Positions 48,830 through 58,959 of a stretch of 64,000 nucleotides of DNA are shown here, piece after piece. Where the stretch lies: positions 4,650,001-4,714,000 of the forward strand of contig NC_079515.1 of the NCBI RefSeq assembly GCF_000801105.2, read 5' to 3'. The DNA is from Raphanus sativus. Its lineage: Eukaryota > Streptophyta > Magnoliopsida > Brassicales > Brassicaceae. Under the pieces are notes generated by a model, which did no database searches, was not told the DNA's origin, and saw only the letters and a program-made list of their open reading frames with translations. The translations under genes were made by a program, and so were the position numbers. Position 1 is the first letter of the stretch, and every line of letters begins with the position of its first letter.

Positions 48830-50336
48830 TGTAACGACCCTGATCTGAGAGGCCCATTTGTTTTTTTAATTAAAACCCAAAAACCCTTTCTATTCTTTTT
48901 GTCACATATTGGAAGTTTGCGCATCCCATCTCATTTCCCTTTTCCTATATAAGAAATTCCTTCTCTTCTCCTTTTTTCCATCAAGTCAAAGTATTTTTTG
49001 CGCGTGACAAGTTGTTGAATTATTCAACGATCAGTCATTAATAAATTTTTCTGGTGGGATTTCCGGGTAAACTTTCGGCGAGATTTCCGATCGAGTTTCC
49101 AGCGGTTTTTCTGGTAAGTTTGTCGCTTCCTTTTTCTAGTTATAGGAATCTATTTAGAGAATTCTATTTTAGGGAATCCGCCATTTTAGGAAATTTCTAT
49201 TTTAGGAAATTTCTATTTTAGGAAAGTTTCTATTTTAGGAAAGTTTCCAAAAATAGAAACTTTATTTCCTGCGACTCTGAGCCTAAGTCGTTGATCCTCG
49301 TGTTGCAGTTGATCTCAGTTGACCATCTTCCGTTGTTCTTTCCGGCCAGTTGCTAAGGTGAGGGCTATTCCGTTAAATCCTGAGCTAGTTTAGTACTATT
49401 ATTATTGAAAGTCTAGTTTCGAAACATGATCCGTCTTTGTGAAACGAGTATGTTTGAAAGTCTTGGTTGCTTATTATTATTTTGATTGTTAAACTGGAAA
49501 TAGGATAATAGAGGATTCAACGATTGTGTGAAATGATTGATGTTAAAGACTGTTATATATATGTATATGTGTAGTTATATAGTAATGACTATCTAGTGAG
49601 TGCGGGGGCCCAGAGTGATTTGGGCTAGCGACGCATATGAGTACGGGGGCCCAGAGAAGTCTGAGCTAGCGACGTATAGAGTGTGGGGGCACAAAGACAT
49701 CTGAGCTAGCGACGCATAGTGGATGAGTACGGGGGCCAGAGACGTCTGAGCTAGCGACGTATATTGTGTGGTGCGGGGTGCAGAGACGTTTGCATATCGA
49801 CGCATATTGGTGGAGTGCGGAGGTCCAGAGATGTCTGGACTATCGACGCATATTATGATATCGTATATCCGTATGAGGAGAATGCAGGGTGTGTGGACTA
49901 GCTATGTACCATCAGCGTATTGTTTGTTTTGTGTGATGTGCTAGGCATCTTGTATGTTTATGCTAGAGCTATTCCTACATAGTCGTAGTGCTATGTACTG
50001 AGTCTGTGTTTTGCGGGTTAACATCTCATACCTCACTGAGTGACTCCCCTGTTGCTCATCCCTCTTTCTTTTCTCTTTCAGGTGAGCCTGGCAGACAGGA
50101 GTGATTGATATCGGATTGGTGCTTTTGGGCGTTTTCTTTATTTCTATTCTAGATTTCCGGTTTTGTGCTTTACCGAGATTTTGAGATTTATTATACTATT
50201 TGGATTTAATATTATTTATTGGATTTATGGAGATTTGAGATTATTTATGTGGAGTAATAAATGGAGATTTCAGGATTATTTCTTTATTTATTATTATTTA
50301 TTATTATTATATATTTTGGAAAATCGGGGTATTACA
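48830..50336 (+). repeat. 5' LTR of the deleted element
   Basis: 1507 bp. It contains a TATA box (CTATATAAG at about 48945), a TTTTAGGAAATTTCTA short tandem repeat (about 49175..49245), and six degenerate 40-46 bp units at about 49600..49857 sharing GGGGGCCCAGAG...CTAGCGACG. The 3' LTR has one more TTTCTATTTTAGGAAA-type unit, and this copy has about 10 extra bases in the terminal TTATTATTTA run. Confidence 0.88.
49600..49857 (+). repeat. Six-unit minisatellite inside the LTR
   Basis: Units start near 49600, 49641, 49682, 49728, 49772 and 49816. Each has a G-rich opening (GTGCGGGGG or GTACGGGGG), a central CAGAGAYRTCTG and a closing GCGACGYATA. The same array is at 51939..52196 in the 3' LTR, so it predates insertion. 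Confidence 0.8.
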
Positions 50337-50549
50337 ATTTGGTATCAGAGCGGGTTCCGTCCCGGCTCCGACCCGGGATGGCGATTTGTGGGACGTGATT
50401 TTAATCGGGTTTTGACGATTTTGAAAAATATCTTGGGAATTGGGGGATTTTTAAAATAAAAATAAATAGCACCTTTCTGTTTGGCCTTACGTCCTTAAAC
50501 CGTTGGTATCCACTTCCTCGGTGATTAATTCTTGTGTTATTCCTTTCAG

Positions 50550-50893
50550 ATGCCGCCGCGTAGGAGAGTTGTTCATAACCCGGCTGCCAGTGCTGCTCGA
50601 GAGGGTGGAGGTGAGCATGTGCCACCACCGCCACCACCGCCAGTGATTCCACCGCCAGTGATCCCACCGCCTCCACCGCCGTAGGTGCCCAGGATGCAGC
50701 ACCAGCAGCTGCAGTAGTCGCACCAGGAGCTTGCTACACTTGTGGCCAGCTTGGTCATATCTCCAGGTCTTGCCCGACTAAGGGGCCTGCGGCCAAGCGT
50801 CAGGCCATCGCTCCACGTGTGTATGCTTTGGGAGAAGCCGATGGAGCTGAGCGGATAGGAGGTACATATCTTTATCATACTCGTTGGATTTGA
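50550..50893 (+). pseudogene. gag remnant: proline-rich N-terminus and zinc knuckle in different frames
   Basis: A frame from ATG 50550 (MPPRRRVVHNPAASAAREGG, then a proline run) stops at 50684. In a second frame downstream, a CCHC zinc knuckle CYTCGQLGHISRSC (about 50729..50770) is followed by RVYALGEADGAE, which is typical just before the gypsy protease. The central gag and the rest of pol are gone, and the two parts are joined out of frame. Confidence 0.75.
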
Positions 50894-51151
50894 GTATTCT
50901 TGTTTTGTGGTTATCATGTATAGGTAGAAAAAAAAAGAAAAAAGAAAAAAAGAGCGTGTCTAATTAGATCGGTTACTGTTGAGTGTGAGAGCTTTCATCA
51001 TATTAGATGTGGGAGGTTCGCATAGTTCGGAGTGTATGCAACTGGCCAAGAATCTTTTCTAGCAGAGTTAAGTCAAATTGAAGACATGTTATTTCTTTTC
51101 TCGGTTCAAGATTTGAATTCGAGGACGAATTCTTCTTAAGTGGGGGAGAAT

Positions 51152-52666
51152 TGTAACGACCCTGATTTGAAAGGCCCATTTGTTTTTTTAATTAAAACCC
51201 AAAAACCCTTTCTATTCTTTTTGTCCCACATTGGAAGTTTGAGCATCCCATCTCATTTCCCTTCTCCTATATAAGAAACTCCTTCTCTTCTCCTTTTTTC
51301 CCATCAAGTCAAAGTATTCTTTGCGCGTGACAAGTTGTTGAATTATTCAACGATCAGTCATTAGTGAATTTTTCTGGTGGGATTTCCGGGTAAGCTTTCG
51401 GCGAGATTTCCGATCGAGTTTCCAGCGGTTTTTCTGGTAAGTTTGTCGCCTCCTTTTTCTAGTTATAGGAATCTATTTAGAGAATTCTATTTTAGGGAAT
51501 CCGCCATTTTAGGAAATTTCTATTTTAGGAAATTTCTATTTTAGGAAATTTCTATTTTAGGAAAGTTTCTATTTTAGAAAAGTTTCCAAAAATAGAAACT
51601 TTATTTCCTGCGACTCTGAGCCTAAGTCGTTGATCCTCGTGTTGCAGTTGATCTCAGTTGACCATCTTCCGTTGTTCTTTCCGGCCAGTTGCTAAGGTGA
51701 GGGCTATTCCGTTAAATCCTGAGCTAGTTTAGTACTATTATTATTGAAAGTCTAGTTTCGAAACATGATCCGTCTTTGTGAAACGAGTATGTTTGAAAGT
51801 CTTGGTTGCTTATTATTATTTTGATTGTTAAACTGGAAATAGGATAATAGAGGATTCAACGATTGTGTGAAATGATTGATGTTAAAGACTGTTATATATA
51901 TGTATATGTGTAGTTATATAGTAAGGACTATGTGGTGAGTGCGGGGGCCCAGAGTGATTTGGGCTAGCGACGCATATGAGTACGGGGACCCAGAGAAGTC
52001 TGAGCTAGCGACGTATAGAGTGCGGGGGCACAGAGACATCTGAGCTAGCGACGCATAGTGGATGAGTACGGGGGCCCAGAGACGTCTGAGCTAGCGACGT
52101 ATATTGTGTGGTGCGGGGTGCAGAGATGTTTGCATATCGACGCATATTGGTGGAATGCGGGGGTCCAGAGATGTCTGGACTATCGACGCATATTATGATA
52201 TCGTATATCCGTATGAGGAGAACGCAGGGTGTGTGGACTAGCTATGTACCATCAGCGTATTGTTTGTTTTGTGTGATGTGCTAGGCATCTTGTATGTTTA
52301 TGCTAGAGCTATTCCTACATAGTCGTAGTGCTATGTACTGAGTCTGTGTTTTGCGGGTTAGCATCCCATACCTCACTGAGTGACTCCCCTGTTGCTCATC
52401 CCTCTTTCTTTTCTCTTTCAGGTGAGCCTGGCAGACAGGAGTGATTGATATCGGATTGGTGCTTTTGGGCGTTTTCTTTATTTCTATTCTAGATTTCTGG
52501 TTTTGTGCTTTACCGAGATTTTGAGATTTATTATACTATTTGGATTTAATATTATTTATTGGATTTATGGAGATTTGAGATTATTTATGTGGAGTAATAA
52601 ATGGAGATTTCAGGATTATTTCTTTATTTATTATTATTATATATTTTGGAAAATCGGGGTATTACA
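51152..52666 (+). repeat. 3' LTR of the deleted element
   Basis: 1515 bp, highly similar to the 5' LTR, with the same TATA box (about 51267) and minisatellite (51939..52196). Differences are scattered substitutions and repeat-number changes. Confidence 0.88.
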
Positions 52667-52671
52667 CATAG

Positions 52672-53518
52672 GTTCAGTTCGAAAAAATAAGGGTGATTTT
52701 GCTCTATATTCATAGTAGAGAAAAAAATAAAAGATATAGCCATACTACAGTAAAAAGCAATAGATGGGACAATTTGTACACAAACATGACCAAACTCTCC
52801 TTTAAAGTGTGCGTGTGATATTGGTATTCCAATGCTAAACTATGCTACTATACTACATATCATATAGTATAGTCATACAAATGATTAATTTAGTTACAAG
52901 GTTCAGTTTTATCAATTACGTGATTATAATATACATGATTATGATATAGTATGAAATACTTGACACAAACATATAAGATTTCCATTTATATTTATGTCCA
53001 TAATGTCTAAACCCAAATTCTAAACTCTAAACCCCAACAATAGACCCTTGAGTCAACTTTTCTCATACCCCTATTTCTCTACAGAAAATCTCCTATGGGT
53101 TCCCTTGATCTTATATGCCCCTTTTTCATAATTCTATTTTTGATCAAAACCCAAAATCTCAAATCAAATCCTTCCCCCTCTTCAAAACTAAATCCTAACC
53201 CCTACCCCCCTAATGGATTAGTGAACCCATGGGCAAGTATTTAACATTTATACCTTTCAAATTTGGAAAAAAATATTTTAAAATTGTTTTTAACCATATT
53301 TTGATGATTTTCGTGAAAATATGAAAAAACAGTTTTTTTTATTTTTGAAATATTTTTATCAAATTCTATAAATCAAATAAAAAATATTCACATTTCCAGT
53401 TTTATTTTATTTTCTCCGTTTGACATATAAAATTAAAAGAAAAAACTGTCTAATAGAGATTAAGAAATGAGATATAGGGGCATGAGAGGAATTGTCTCCC
53501 CTTAAATCCTACCGTATA
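52672..53518. other. AT-rich intergenic DNA
   Basis: No gene is seen. Short telomere-like CTAAACCC motifs already appear at about 53005..53040. Confidence 0.4.
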
Positions 53519-53976
53519 TCCTAAACCCAAACCCTAAACCCAAATTCTAAACCCAAACCGTAAACCATAATGGAGCTACCTAAACCCTAAATCCAAACTC
53601 TAAATCTTAAACACAAATTTTTAACCCAAACCATAGATCCAAATAGAGCTACCTAAACCCTAAACCTCACTAAACCCAAGCTCCAAAATCCTAAACCCAA
53701 ACCGTAAACTTTTAACCCAAACCTTAAACCCAAATTGTAAAACCAAACCATCGTCCATAATAGAGCTATCTAAACCCTAACCTTGAAGGTCTAAACTTTT
53801 AACTTAAACCGTAGACCCTAAACCCAACCCCTAAATCCAAATTCTAAACTTTAAACCCAAACCGTAGATCCTAAACCCAAACCCTAAACCATAAATCCAA
53901 ACTCTTAACCCAAACCGTAGATCCTAACGGAGTTACCTAAATCCTAAACCCAAACTCTAAACCCTAAACCCTACAC
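53519..53976. repeat. Degenerate interstitial telomere-like repeat array
   Basis: About 450 bp dominated by CCCTAAA and its variants (CCCAAAC, CTAAACC, CCGTAAA), which derive from or converge on the plant telomere unit CCCTAAA. A longer-range motif (GGAGCTACCTAAACCCTAAA) recurs roughly every 80 bp in part of it. Purely repetitive and non-coding. Confidence 0.75.
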
Positions 53977-54102
53977 ACAGTCTTGATTTTATTCTCCCTA
54001 GAGTGCGTGCACGTGTATTTCATACATCATGCAAAACCTATTATACTATACTATGTTTATTATGTAAATAGTATAGAAAATCTAATATGTTCTATATTAT
54101 TT

Positions 54103-54268
54103 AAAAAGGAAAAGGAGGACGAAGAGGGGAGGGCGAGGGAGAGGGGCGGAGGAGGAGGAGGAGGAGGGAGAGGGGAGAGTAAGGGGAGGAGGATATGGGG
54201 AGGAGGAGGAGGAGGAGAAGGAGAAAGAAGGGGGGGGGGGGGGAACATAGGAGGAAGAAATAGGGAGG
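54103..54268 (+). repeat. G/A-only tract with a 14-G homopolymer
   Basis: About 160 bp of almost uninterrupted purine on the + strand (GGAGGAGGAGG units), including GGGG-rich clusters and a run of 14 G at 54230..54243. It could form triplex or G-quadruplex structures. The long frame across it is an artefact of composition. Confidence 0.9.
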
Positions 54269-55807
54269 AACTATACTATTTTGATAAATAGATTAGTATT
54301 CCAAATATATTAGTAAACCATTGTTTTATATATATGTTCAAAGTAATGATATACTATTCTACTTTAATACGAGTCAAATATATTATAGTATAACTTTCGT
54401 CCGACATTTTTTAAAAAATCTGTATGAAAAAAATTAAGTTGTGGCATATGTAAAAAAATATGTACATTTTTATTTAAATTATCATTCATTTGAATTATAT
54501 TTGATCTAAAAGATATATATCAAATAAGATTGAGAGGGAAGAAGAACAAAAAAAACAAAAAAAAATAGCTGAAGAAAACAAAAAGAAAGAAGAAGATCAA
54601 ATGGCTGAGAACATGCGAGTATACTTAAAAGTAAGAAATGTAATATTATATAAAATATACAGAATATTGTAGCCATGTTGTTGTTATGTGTATTCCTTTA
54701 ATTTTTTTTCTACTATGAACATGACTCCAAGTTTCCCAAAAAATAATCACCATATAGCTAATTGGACAGTCTACTTTTGTTTCAAAGTCTTTAATTATTA
54801 AGCAAAAAAAACGATGTAAAACCACTTAGATTTTTTTTTCTTATTTTTTTGTTGCTTTTAAAGCTCAAATAACATTTAGTAGCCCATATATAAGGACACA
54901 TGTACATTCACAAAATCCAATCACCGATCGAGTTAACAAGTTATATATAGAGAGAATATGTCAAAACTTTTGAGTTTATGGCTGCACAAATCTGTGACTG
55001 GAATAATTTTAAATTGATTGCTTTTTTTTACTAATGGAATTGTAAATGAATTTGATTGTTATACTAATATTTTAGTGTCATCCAAAGATATACGAGTCAA
55101 CGAATTTAAGTATTGTCAAAAAGGAAAAATGCGAATTTGGTCAAACGTACGTAAATACATTTACGAAATAATTCTGCAAATTTTATTGTTCCTGGAAGTT
55201 ATTGATTCAATTGACTGTTAATGCGATATTTGTTTTCACCCTATCTTTGGTTTCTAAAAAAATATTAACTTGTTAAGAGCATTTTCAACTCATTGGTATT
55301 TTCACTTCTATAATAGTATTTATAGATAAAATTACTCCAACTCACTTCTATTTCTTCTTCTATAATAGAAATTTCTATTTCTTCCTCTATAATGGAGATC
55401 TCTATTTCTTCCTCTATAATAGAGATTTCTATTTTTTTCATTCGATATACTAAATAAACTCTCTCGACGAAAAACAAAAATAGGAGTACTTTTTAAATAA
55501 GAATCCCATATAACATGGCGTGTTAAAAAAAATCTATAATCTAGCTATAAAAATCAGTCACCCTAATTTTCAGGAAAACCACATTTACAAAATCTTGATA
55601 ATATGGTGATTTCCGAAACTAAATCTAATAATAATTATATATTTCCTGAATTATCACAATTCTAAAAACTACAAAACATTTAAGGCTTTAGAGATTTGAG
55701 AAAGGAGAGAGAGAAAGACGAGTTGGGTCAATGGATATAAATACTCTGTTTTAGAAACGGACAGCCCCAAAAAGGAGCAAAAAAAAAGACAGAACAAGAA
55801 GACGAAA
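54269..55807. other. AT-rich region upstream of NANA
   Basis: No gene is supported. The NANA promoter and leader should lie in the last few hundred bases; a TATA-like ATATAAATACTC is near 55735. Confidence 0.45.
55303..55445. repeat. ~30-bp tandem repeat, CTATAATRGAGATTTCTATTTC
   Basis: Three to four copies of a unit that combines CTCTATAATAGAGAT with TTCTATTTCTTC, the former a short palindrome. Non-coding and upstream of NANA. Confidence 0.75.
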
Positions 55808-57736
55808 ATGAAGACGATGACAATGCTCTTGTGTCTCATCACGATGCTCCTAATAGCCTCCGCATATTCCGACACGGTGATGCGTCTCGACATGATGCAC
55901 CGTGACACACTCTCGCCGATACATACACCTTACCATCGCATTGAAGACATTTTCGGCGAGGACAAGAGGCGTCACAGCCTCATTTCTCAGAAAGTAAAAG
56001 CAACTAAAAGTGGAGCGAGAATGTCTCTGGGATCAGGTTTCGAGTTCGGAGCTGCGCAGTATTTCGCGGAGATTATGGTCGGGACGCCGGCGAAGAAGTT
56101 CAGGGTGGTGGTGGACACGGGGAGCGAGCTGACATGGGTGAACTGTAGGTTCAATGGGAAAGGAAAAGAGAATCGTGAAGTCTTTAAAGCAGAGGAGTCT
56201 TCCAGTTTTAAAACATTTGGATGCATGACAAAGACTTGTATGGTTGATTTGAGGAACCTCTTCTCCCTCGCCGTTTGCCCTACCCCTCAAACTCCATGCT
56301 CTTATGATTACAGGTACATGTCACATTGATAATTTCTCTTTCATTGGTGGTGCATTCTTGATCCATAGTCAAAATGTGATTAGGTAGAGTTTAGTTAAGG
56401 ATAACAATCTGATGATTAGCTTATTTGTAATTACTTATATACCAAAGAGGTACTGTGTGTGATTCATTTCGTGGTGGTAGATCCGTACTCAAAATGTAAT
56501 TAGGTAGAGTCTAATCAGGAGATAATTAGTATAATAATATGGTTAAATGTGTAGTGGTTATATGCCAAAAAGGAAATGATGGTGATGATGGTCATGAACG
56601 TGAGAAGAAGAGGGATCTCTCTCTATTGTTACCACATCCTTCTCTCTGTTTTTCTCCAACTATCTAGAGAACTTGAAGGAGACATAGATTTAGATGCAAA
56701 AAGGGATAAAATGTGAAAATTAAATGTGTCTTGCTACTATTCATTACAATACATAAATGTCACTTATTGTGACTTGTGAGTTAGGTTTGCCTTTTGAGTA
56801 ATAGATAAAACTCTAGCCTCTCTTATTGACTTACTGTATATCTAAACCTAATGCAAATATTTCATGTTTATGCAATTCTTACTAATACTAATTTGGATCG
56901 TGTGTAACAGATACGCAGATGGGTCAATAGCACTAGGTGTATTCGCTAAGGAGACATTCACTCTTGGTCTCACCAACGGCAAAGTTACTAGTGTCCCTGG
57001 CCTACTCATTGGCTGCAGCAGCTCCACAAAGGGCGACGGCCTCCGTGTAGCGGACGGTGTTATGGGTCTAGCCTTTAGCGATTACTCCTTCACTGGAAAA
57101 GCCGCTAACATCTTCGGACCCAAATTCTCATACTGCCTCGTTGACCATACCGCCAACAAAAACATCTCCAACTATCTCATCTTCGGTTATGCCCCCTCGT
57201 CTGCCGCCACCAAAGCCCACGCGAAACGAACCGCTCCGCTTGGTCTCAATATCCTTCCTCCCTTCTACACCATCGACATCGTCGGAATCTCCCTCGGAGA
57301 TACCATGCTCAACATCCCTCCCGTAGTGTGGGACGTAACAAAAAGGGGTGGGACCATCTTGGACTCAGGAAGCAGCCTCACGTTCTTGGCTGATGTAGCG
57401 TACAAGGTGGTTGTGTCAGAGCTAGAGCGTCACCTTGCTGGTGCGAAAAGAGTCAAAGTAGAAGGACTACCGATGGAGTATTGTTATGATACCAGCAAGT
57501 ACGACGATAGCAAGCTGCCGCAGCTGTCGTTTCATTTCAAGGGCGGTGCTCGTTTCGCGCCTCATCGTGGAAGCTACCTAATAGCTACTGCTGCTACAGG
57601 AATCAGGTGTATAGGGGTTGTGCCGGCCGGAGCTCAGGCTCCCAATATCATCGGGAATATAATGCAGCAGAAGCATTTGTGGGAGTTTGATCTTCAGGCC
57701 GAGACCTTGTCTTTTTCTCCTTCTACCTGCCTTTAG
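55808..57736 (+). CDS. NANA: Pepsin-like aspartic protease
   Basis: Two exons (55808..56313, 56911..57736) give 443 residues with a 597-bp phase-2 intron. An N-terminal hydrophobic segment (about 1-20, TMTMLLCLITMLLIASAYS) acts as a signal or transit peptide. A propeptide leads to peptidase A1 with both catalytic motifs: DTGSELTW (Asp at about 103) and DSGSSLTF (Asp at about 320). Cys-rich atypical segments (MTKTCMVDL, CPTPQTPCSYDYRYADGS) identify the plant nepenthesin/CND41-like group. The Arabidopsis homologue NANA (At3g12700) is reported to be a chloroplast protease that affects carbohydrate metabolism and plastid homeostasis. The gene is intact. Confidence 0.92.
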
Positions 57737-58536
57737 ATATCCATTTATTTTACCTGACAATATTAAAAAATTGTTAGTGAAAGAATAAATAGTGTTATCA
57801 AAACTTGCTAAGGCATTTTCAGTGGTTAAGATCATTTTCTTCTTTTTCGAAATGTAAATATATATGTTTTTTCCTTTTTTAAAAACGTAATGTAAATATA
57901 TATAAATAATACAAATCCCAACTTTCACATCATAAACACAATTTCTACTTTCTGTATTTTACATGTATGACTCTAAAACAAAAAAAAACTACAAAACTAT
58001 ATAAACTTGATAGAGCATAAACTACTAATCAACCATGCATTAATAGCATAATATATATTTGTTAATAAATAAACAAAAGCTACAAAACTATATGAGATGA
58101 ATAACAAAATAAATGCCATCATTGACATATTCTTTATTAGTACTCGACCCTGTACAAATGTTTCAGCATCCTCCCCATTTTCAACATCCTCATATCCCTA
58201 TTTTAACATTCTACATCATCTCTTTTTGGCACCTAATTGATTCAACATCCACTTCATTCTAAATTTCTACAATGGTTTAGTTTAAAAAATTTAACATTCT
58301 ATCCTACAACTTTTAATTCATATTTTTATAACATAATAACTACATATTAATAATAAACTTAAAAACTAAAAATAACATAACCTTTTAATAATTATTATTT
58401 TGAATTATATACTTATTTACATTTTAAATAATACAAAAAATCAATATTAATAAACGAACTAAAATAAAGAATATATTTTTTCTAGTTGATTATACTGAAA
58501 ATGACATTTTTAATATAATTTTTTTAAGTTTTATTA
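57737..58536. other. NANA 3' region and AT-rich intergenic DNA
   Basis: No gene or clear repeat is seen before the MITE. Confidence 0.4.
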
Positions 58537-58814
58537 CTACCTCCGTTCCTGAAAATATGATTTTTTAGACTTTAGTTTTGTTCCATAATAATAGACTTTC
58601 TATATTTTTAAGGTACTTTTAGATTCTTTTAAGATACTTTTAGATTCTTTTAAGACACATTAATTGAAAGCAATTGAATTGATTAAATATTATTGGTTCA
58701 TATTTATTTAAAAATGTATAATAAATATAAATAAAAAGTTTAATTGAAAACATTAATTATTTTCTTAATATGCGTGAATTATCTAGAAAATCTTATTTTC
58801 AGGAACAGAGGGAG
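58537..58814. mobile_element. Stowaway-like MITE
   Basis: Begins CTACCTCCGTTCCTGAAAAT and ends with the inverted form (TTTTCAGGAACAGAGGGAG), flanked by TA (58535..58536 and 58815..58816). About 278 bp and non-coding. Different in sequence from the MITE at 19378. Confidence 0.75.
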
Positions 58815-58959
58815 TATATAGTAAATGCGTTTGAATATTAGGTGAGAATAAAATATAAAAAAATATGCATAGCCAAACACAACACGATATGTGGAAGCGT
58901 TGGGCCACAATAAAAAAGTTTAACTGTCGAAACTTTGCAACGGATTTTGATGCCGCATA

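Larger units (their letters stand above)
48830..52666 (+). mobile_element. Internally deleted LTR retrotransposon (Ty3/gypsy-type gag remnant)
   Basis: LTRs of about 1.5 kb (48830..50336 and 51152..52666) begin TGTAACGACCCTGAT and end GGGGTATTACA. They are flanked by the exact 5-bp duplication CATAG (48825..48829 and 52667..52671). A PBS TGGTATCAGAGC follows the 5' LTR after three bases. A polypurine tract (GTGGGGGAGAA) precedes the 3' LTR. Only about 815 bp of internal DNA remains, with gag fragments and no pol. The element cannot be autonomous, though intact LTRs, PBS and PPT would let it be mobilised by a relative. Confidence 0.9.

Noticed and set aside
49600..49857. Array resembling a CRISPR (regular repeats)
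   Set aside because: Units are contiguous and degenerate with no distinct spacers, duplicated in both LTRs of a plant retrotransposon in eukaryotic DNA.
53983..54291. 102-codon frame across the purine tract
   Set aside because: A G/A-only strand lacks stops by composition. The product is only Gly/Glu/Arg runs.
54529..54630. Lys/Glu-rich exon-like stretch (AEENKKKEEDQMAENMRVYLK)
   Set aside because: Very short, in an A-rich tract, with no partner exons.
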